Assembly (NCBI GenBank): GCA_021796135.1
Contig: JAJYOQ010000107.1
Location: 1 to 10,897, forward strand
Length of the DNA: 10,897 nt
Direction: 5' to 3'
DNA from: Bacteroidota bacterium
GTDB taxonomy: Bacteria > Bacteroidota > Ignavibacteria > Ignavibacteriales > Ignavibacteriaceae
The notes below the pieces were generated by a model that saw only the letters and a list, made by a program, of their open reading frames with translations, was not told the origin of the DNA and did no database searches. This document shows, piece by piece, positions 7,545-10,897 of the stretch (position 1 is its first letter; each line of letters begins with the position of its first letter). Both the position numbers and the translations under genes were made by a program.

Positions 7545-8873
7545 TCATTTCAACAACAGCATCTTTTTGATAGAAGAATGGTTGCCTGACTTTAGCTGGT
7601 AAAAATATATTCCGCTTGACAATTTACCGGCATTAAATTTTATATTATAATTACCTGCTGACTTATTTTCATCAACTAAACTTGCAACTTCTCGACCTAG
7701 CATATCATAAACTTTTATTGTGACAAAGCTTGTGTTAGGAATAGAATAATTTATCGTTGTTGATGGATTAAAAGGATTAGGATAATTTTGATAAAGGTGG
7801 AATGATTCCGGTATTGAATTTTTTGAGTTTGAAATATCTGTTATCGTTCCTGAAAATGAAATGAGATCTTGATATGAATTACCAGCTACGATCTTTACTG
7901 GACCGATATTCGAAAGATAGATGTCCTTAGAGCCAACTTCGGTGCTCGAATTTCCAACTGTTACAATGACTTCTGGAAAGTGATATTTATTGCATTGGAA
8001 CGTTCCGCTTGGGGTCGAAATAAGTTCATTTATTGAATCGACAGTAATCGGAAATGCTACCAGCGAATCCGCGTAACCTGTCCAAAGTTCATATGCTGAG
8101 TTGAATTGTTCATTGGAGTAAGCTGGATATTTATAGCGTAGAATAGGTCCATTTGATTCATGAATATAAATGCCATCTTGCCTAACAGTCATTAATTGAT
8201 CACCAGTAATTCCAGATTGCATGAGAAACCATTTTTCGCCGTTAAGTAGCTCTTCGCCTACTACTGTTTGTGTTACAGTATCTCCCTGAATAACAGTATT
8301 AGGAAATTGATCAAATGTACTATACTTCCAAATATTACCAACCCTTAGTGAATAAATGGGTGAACTAATGCCAATTGAATCTTCTATTTCATTTTTGCTT
8401 CTTCCGCAGACAAGGTTTAATTGAAACGATAATCCGTTCCAAAGTTTCCATGTTAGTGAATATGTCCCAGGTTCAATTGGTGATTTGAAAATGTCCGCCA
8501 TGGAATAGTCTAAATTATATAGAATATCTGTCTGATTAGGGTTTAATATAACATTTTGTACGAGATTATTTATAAACCATGGTCCTGTTATTATTGTTTT
8601 TCCATTATCGTTTTCTAATTTCCATGTATAAAGTCCATCATTTACAGGAATCGTATCGTTTTGCGAGGTCTGGTTGTGTGCAGTCAAAGTCATATTCAGT
8701 GAATCAAAAATTCCTAATGTGTCTTGAGAAACTGCAAAGGTATATATAATGCCATTTAGGGTATCACTGGTACTAGATGCCGACAGGGGGAAAAGTAATT
8801 TAGTAATGCAGTAGCTGTCTTGGCTTATACCAAAAAGAATCAACATTGAAAGGAAAATGAATTTGAATCGCAA
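7545..8873 (-). CDS. Secreted protein with BsuPI-like domain and type IX secretion sorting domain
   Basis: 442 residues from a TTG start at 8873. I prefer this start because AAGGAG lies ten bases upstream and the product then begins MRFKFIFLSMLILFGIS, a clean signal peptide. The frame runs further to ATG 8930 or GTG 8939, but those lack a ribosome binding site and add a long charged leader. Residues about 40-156 (LYTWKLENDNGK, ILNPNQTDILYNLDYS, IEPGTYSLTWKL) resemble the BsuPI-type proteinase inhibitor fold, seen by pattern only. The middle (about 170-340) is a beta-rich region I cannot name. The last 90 residues (353-442) are a Por/T9SS type A sorting domain, with NYPNPFNPSTTI, VYDMLGREV, GNYNIKFNAGKLSSGIYFY and a lysine-rich end. 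It should cross the inner membrane by Sec and the outer membrane by the type IX system, then be anchored or released. It is single, with no close neighbour on its strand. Confidence 0.85.
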   Translation of the reverse strand: MRFKFIFLSMLILFGISQDSYCITKLLFPLSASSTSDTLNGIIYTFAVSQDTLGIFDSLNMTLTAHNQTSQNDTIPVNDGLYTWKLENDNGKTIITGPWFINNLVQNVILNPNQTDILYNLDYSMADIFKSPIEPGTYSLTWKLWNGLSFQLNLVCGRSKNEIEDSIGISSPIYSLRVGNIWKYSTFDQFPNTVIQGDTVTQTVVGEELLNGEKWFLMQSGITGDQLMTVRQDGIYIHESNGPILRYKYPAYSNEQFNSAYELWTGYADSLVAFPITVDSINELISTPSGTFQCNKYHFPEVIVTVGNSSTEVGSKDIYLSNIGPVKIVAGNSYQDLISFSGTITDISNSKNSIPESFHLYQNYPNPFNPSTTINYSIPNTSFVTIKVYDMLGREVASLVDENKSAGNYNIKFNAGKLSSGIYFYQLKSGNHSSIKKMLLLK

Positions 8874-8883
8874 ATGAATTCTT

Positions 8884-8889
8884 CTCCTT
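8884..8889 (-). promoter_or_regulatory. Ribosome binding site favouring the TTG start of the T9SS protein
   Basis: AAGGAG on the minus strand, ten bases before TTG at 8873-8871. It lies inside the frame of the longer start candidates, which would be odd if those were used. The spacing is slightly long, so the start is likely but not certain. Confidence 0.45.
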
Positions 8890-9072
8890 GTTTCTGCACT
8901 CTTACTATTGCAGTATTGAATAACTAACATTTTGTACACTGTATTCTATCAGGGTATTAAACTATTCTAAGTGTAATACTATATGAATTTACGCAATTTT
9001 AATAATCTTTTCAAGAAAAACCTATTTCGCCAGTCTTTTATTAATTTTATCATTGATATGAGTTTAGGATGA

Positions 9073-9390
9073 CTTTGTGGATTTTCAAGGAAAGCTAGTA
9101 AGCATATCTGCGGCTAAGGCTCGCACATCTAGGAAAGTAGGAATTCCTTTTTCTCACGCCTTACCGGGCAGTATAGTGTACAATTAGTTGGACTCGAATA
9201 TAATAATACCGCCGACAGGTTCTATAATAGAATAAGTCTGGAAAAAATGCAGGAGGAGTTAAGGAAGTTCAGACATCCGGAGATAGTCAATGATAAAATT
9301 GGTGAAGTACCGAAGAAAAACGGAAGTACAAATGGTAGTAGGATTAGACAAAGTAGCCGATTTTCTTTGGATAAGAGAAAATACAGAAAC
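9073..9390 (+). pseudogene. Possible remnant of an unidentified coding sequence
   Basis: The frame starting at 9073 reads LCGFSRKASKHICG, then meets stops at 9115 (TAA) and 9130 (TAG). From 9133 it stays open for about 105 codons to 9447. Its part TGQYSVQLVGLEYNNTADRF followed by YNRISLEKMQEELRKFRHPE has the residue mix of a real folded or coiled protein. An ATG at 9247 could start a 66-residue product, but the frame then runs through the tRNA terminator and into the tRNA, so the natural 3' end is missing. I do not recognise a family. A broken transposase or integrase remnant next to a tRNA would be a natural guess, but nothing in the residues proves it. Confidence 0.25.
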
Positions 9391-9425
9391 AAAAAAACCC
9401 TCAATTTACTGTATTTGAGGGTTTT
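9391..9425 (-). terminator. Intrinsic terminator of the tRNA gene
   Basis: A perfect 11-bp stem, AAAACCCTCAA (9394-9404) against TTGAGGGTTTT (9415-9425), with a ten-base loop. Read on the minus strand it ends in a run of seven U (9397-9391) and begins only four bases after the tRNA 3' end. On the plus strand the U-run is four long, so termination there would be weaker. Confidence 0.9.
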
Positions 9426-9428
9426 GAG

Positions 9429-9502
9429 TGGGCTCGGGAGGACTTGAACCTTCGACCCGCTGATTATGAGTCAGCTGCTCTAACCAACTGAGCTACGAGC
9501 CC
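9429..9502 (-). tRNA. tRNA-Met (CAT anticodon), elongator type
   Basis: A complete cloverleaf on the minus strand. The acceptor GGGCTCG pairs perfectly with CGAGCCC. The D stem is GCTC/GAGC. The anticodon stem GCTGA/TCAGC encloses the loop CTCATAA, giving anticodon CAT. The variable loop is GGGTC and the T loop TTCAAGT. The discriminator is A and CCA is not encoded (ACTC follows). It lacks the three G-C pairs and the unpaired first base of initiator tRNA, so it is elongator Met. A lysidine-modified tRNA-Ile with the same anticodon cannot be fully excluded. The T stem GAAGG/CCTCC has one A-C mismatch (positions 50-64). Confidence 0.93.
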
Positions 9503-9517
9503 TAAAAAAATTGCTTA

Positions 9518-9548
9518 CAAAAATAGTATTTCCGCTTTCTATTTGCAA
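9518..9548 (-). promoter_or_regulatory. Predicted Bacteroidota-type promoter of the tRNA
   Basis: On the minus strand TTG (9548-9546) is followed after 20 bases by TATTTTTG (9525-9518), an exact match to the TAnnTTTG -7 element described for Bacteroidota. The tRNA 5' end lies 15 bases further, leaving a short leader. The same TTG-20-TAnnTT layout appears before lacI. Confidence 0.4.
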
Positions 9549-9575
9549 CTTACTAGTATGTTTTTGAGTATTATT

Positions 9576-10331
9576 TTATGGATAATATTTGTAAACGTAT
9601 TGGATAATCTCGGTTTTATCACCATCTGCATTAAATCTAATTTCTCCGATTAAATTACTCTTATCATCATACTGATATGTAACTTGTTCTTGCAAGTCAT
9701 CATTTCCGTCGTAAGTCTTTGATAATATCTTATTGCCCTTTTCGTCGTAATTGTTAACTATTTTATATTCAATAGCGTTGTCGGCATCGTACCAAATGTC
9801 GTCCGTTAAATTGCCGTTAGAATCATACTTATATAAATAATATTTTTCAAGTTTTCCGGAAACGCCATATCTTGTTGCTTTAACTTTATTCCCATATTCA
9901 TTATATTCATAGGTATATCTATAATCTTCTTTCCCGTCAGCATTGTACCTTATTGTTTCTATACGGAACCCTTGTGGATTATAACGATATTCATATCTTA
10001 TACCAATTTTACCATTTTTATCATAGAAAACCGTGCTGGTTAGATATCCATCGTTATTGTAATATAAACTGGAATATCTTTCACCTTTGCCGGCTTCTTT
10101 ACTTGAATTTAATTTAAATTTTATTTTATCTATTGATTTTATTCTATAAGATTTTATAAAATTACGCTCAACAAAATCATTATTCCTAATTGCTATCTTA
10201 TTTTCTATTTTTTCCGTTTTTTTAATCGGAGTTTCGATTTTTTCAATCTTTTTTGTCGTCGAACATCCGGATAAAATCAAAACGGCAACAAAAGAAATGA
10301 ATATAATTGTTTTACTTATACTATATCTCAT
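9576..10331 (-). CDS. Lipoprotein with six tandem 26-residue YD/RHS-like repeats
   Basis: 251 residues. The N-terminus is a lipoprotein signal with lipobox L20-S21-G22-C23, so the mature protein is probably anchored by lipid at C23. A lysine/glutamate-rich linker (27-48, KKIEKIE...KTEKIENKI) follows. From residue 88 the chain is built of repeats in strict 26-residue register, starting at about 88, 114, 140, 166, 192 and 218, ending in YKYYP. The pattern is xYxY(N/D)xxGNxxxxxxY(N/D)xDGKxxxx, like the YD/RHS repeats of wall and toxin proteins, but there is no RHS core or toxin domain. The function is unknown; a surface binding or structural role is an inference. The ATG overlaps the TGA of the upstream gene as ATGA, which indicates translational coupling to the MORN-repeat lipoprotein. 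Confidence 0.85.
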   Translation of the reverse strand: MRYSISKTIIFISFVAVLILSGCSTTKKIEKIETPIKKTEKIENKIAIRNNDFVERNFIKSYRIKSIDKIKFKLNSSKEAGKGERYSSLYYNNDGYLTSTVFYDKNGKIGIRYEYRYNPQGFRIETIRYNADGKEDYRYTYEYNEYGNKVKATRYGVSGKLEKYYLYKYDSNGNLTDDIWYDADNAIEYKIVNNYDEKGNKILSKTYDGNDDLQEQVTYQYDDKSNLIGEIRFNADGDKTEIIQYVYKYYP

Positions 10332-10861
10332 TTAACATTTTGTCCTTTCTTAATTTCTGTCTTCCCCTTTTCAACGCCATTGACAAAAATCTTTTTCTCT
10401 ATAACTTTGCCGAGTGTATCATAATTTAACCAATTTCCGTTGCGTAATCCGTGAACAAAAACTCCTTCTTCGCTGATTCTGCCATTTTCGTAAAACCATT
10501 TCCAATTACCTTCCGGTATGTTGTCAACAAAGTTTCCCTGGCTTTCAATTTTATAATTAGGATAATAATAGCTCCATATACCTTCATTTTGACTATTTAC
10601 AAGCTGACCAATGATTTGAGGCTGCTTATTGCTATATAAGATTTTTAGTTCTCCGGTTTTCATTCCGTCTTTAAAGTTGGAGATCATAATCCTGTCTAAT
10701 TTTCTTACTGTATCACTTCCGGTAAAAGGATCTGATTGCCCCTCCCGATAATAAAGTCCCTTCTTCAAGACTAATATATTTAAGTTTTCTGTCTTCTTTC
10801 TGCATCCGGTAGAATTTAATAATAAAAATATAAGAAATAAAAGCGTAACATTTTTGATCAT
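10328..10861 (-). CDS. Lipoprotein with MORN/YwqK-type repeats
   Basis: 177 residues. A hydrophobic signal (residues 5-16) ends in S17-T18-G19-C20, an acceptable though not ideal lipobox. Mature residues about 35-48 (GLYYREGQSDPFTG) look like a divergent first repeat. Regular 24-residue repeats follow from about 63, 87, 111 and 135, with a partial one at 159. Their features are F..G...G.W..YY..G.I...G, and the clearest is EGNWKWFYENGRISEEGVFV (117-136). These are MORN_2/YwqK-type repeats, often annotated as toxin-antitoxin YwqK family, a name that does not establish such a role. The cell location is probably membrane-anchored, facing the periplasm or outside. It is the upstream gene of a coupled pair with the YD-repeat lipoprotein. 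The ATG at 10861 has no clear ribosome binding site, and its promoter lies beyond the window. Confidence 0.85.
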   Translation of the reverse strand: MIKNVTLLFLIFLLLNSTGCRKKTENLNILVLKKGLYYREGQSDPFTGSDTVRKLDRIMISNFKDGMKTGELKILYSNKQPQIIGQLVNSQNEGIWSYYYPNYKIESQGNFVDNIPEGNWKWFYENGRISEEGVFVHGLRNGNWLNYDTLGKVIEKKIFVNGVEKGKTEIKKGQNVK

Positions 10862-10888
10862 AATATTTTTACTTCAATTTTGAATAAG

Positions 10889-10897
10889 AGATCGGAA
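10889..10897 (+). other. Possible sequencing-adapter remnant at the window end
   Basis: The final nine bases read AGATCGGAA, identical to the first nine bases of the widely used Illumina TruSeq adapter. If the window end is a contig end this may be untrimmed adapter and not genome. A chance match is possible. Confidence 0.45.

Larger units (their letters stand above)
8940..9428. other. Region without an intact gene; contains a decayed coding remnant
   Basis: Between the T9SS protein gene and the tRNA there is no complete gene. The part 8940-9060 is plain AT-rich sequence. From about 9070 the base composition becomes visibly richer in G and C, and a plus-strand frame (9133 onward) looks protein-like. 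The tRNA terminator closes the region at 9391-9425. Confidence 0.5.

Noticed and set aside
9138..9149. Palindrome AGGAATTCCT as a regulatory site
   Set aside because: A short palindrome with no nearby gene start; expected by chance.
9222..9404. Minus-strand hydrophobic frame of 60 codons
   Set aside because: It overlaps the tRNA terminator U-run and is antisense to the better plus-strand remnant; the hydrophobicity follows from the antisense of lysine-rich codons.
10451..10639. Plus-strand frame of 62 codons in the MORN-repeat lipoprotein
   Set aside because: It is antisense to a repeat-containing gene with a lipoprotein signal.
1..10897. CRISPR array, insertion sequence with intact transposase, phage or defence system
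   Set aside because: No regularly spaced repeats, no terminal inverted repeats with a transposase, and no phage or defence protein motifs were found.

Overview
The window is AT-rich bacterial DNA. The best taxonomic marker is the C-terminus of the protein at 7545-8873. It has the NYPNPFNPST start and the YDMLGREV...GNY..KFNA..L.SGIYFY pattern of a type IX secretion (por) sorting domain. That places the organism in the Bacteroidota/Ignavibacteria/Chlorobi branch, and the NYPNPFNPSTT wording with low GC fits Ignavibacteria best (an inference, not a proof). Promoter-like sequences before lacI and the tRNA (TTG, 20 bases, TAnnTT) also resemble the Bacteroidota -33/-7 type, and several genes lack a clear Shine-Dalgarno sequence. 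The last nine bases equal the start of a common Illumina adapter, so the right edge may be a contig end with adapter read-through.

Left part (1-6993) is a carbohydrate or sugar-acid utilisation locus. A LacI-family repressor (1074-2093) and a zinc-dependent medium-chain dehydrogenase (31-1044) are transcribed leftwards. A further gene, of which only the first codons are visible (1-13), follows them. A 16-bp perfect palindrome and a second half-conserved copy overlap the likely lacI promoter, which suggests autoregulation. An MFS permease (2323-3588) is divergent from lacI. It converges on a leftward pair, an exported clan GH-D-like glycoside hydrolase (4765-6993) and a glycerate kinase (3618-4754), separated by 10 bases. 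Taken together the genes suggest outside hydrolysis of a glycoside, uptake of a product, oxidation of a polyol or sugar, and phosphorylation of glycerate into lower glycolysis. The actual substrate is not shown by the sequence. A glycosyl-glycerate is one testable idea.

Middle part: 6994-7544 has no convincing gene. A T9SS-exported protein with a BsuPI-like N-terminal region lies at 7545-8873. The stretch 8874-9428 holds no intact gene, but it contains an open frame that looks like a decayed coding remnant and runs into the tRNA terminator.

Right part: an elongator-type tRNA with CAT anticodon (9429-9502, leftward) has its own intrinsic terminator and a plausible promoter. Two translationally coupled lipoprotein genes lie further right. 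One has MORN/YwqK-type 24-residue repeats (10328-10861). The other has six tandem 26-residue YD/RHS-like repeats (9576-10331).
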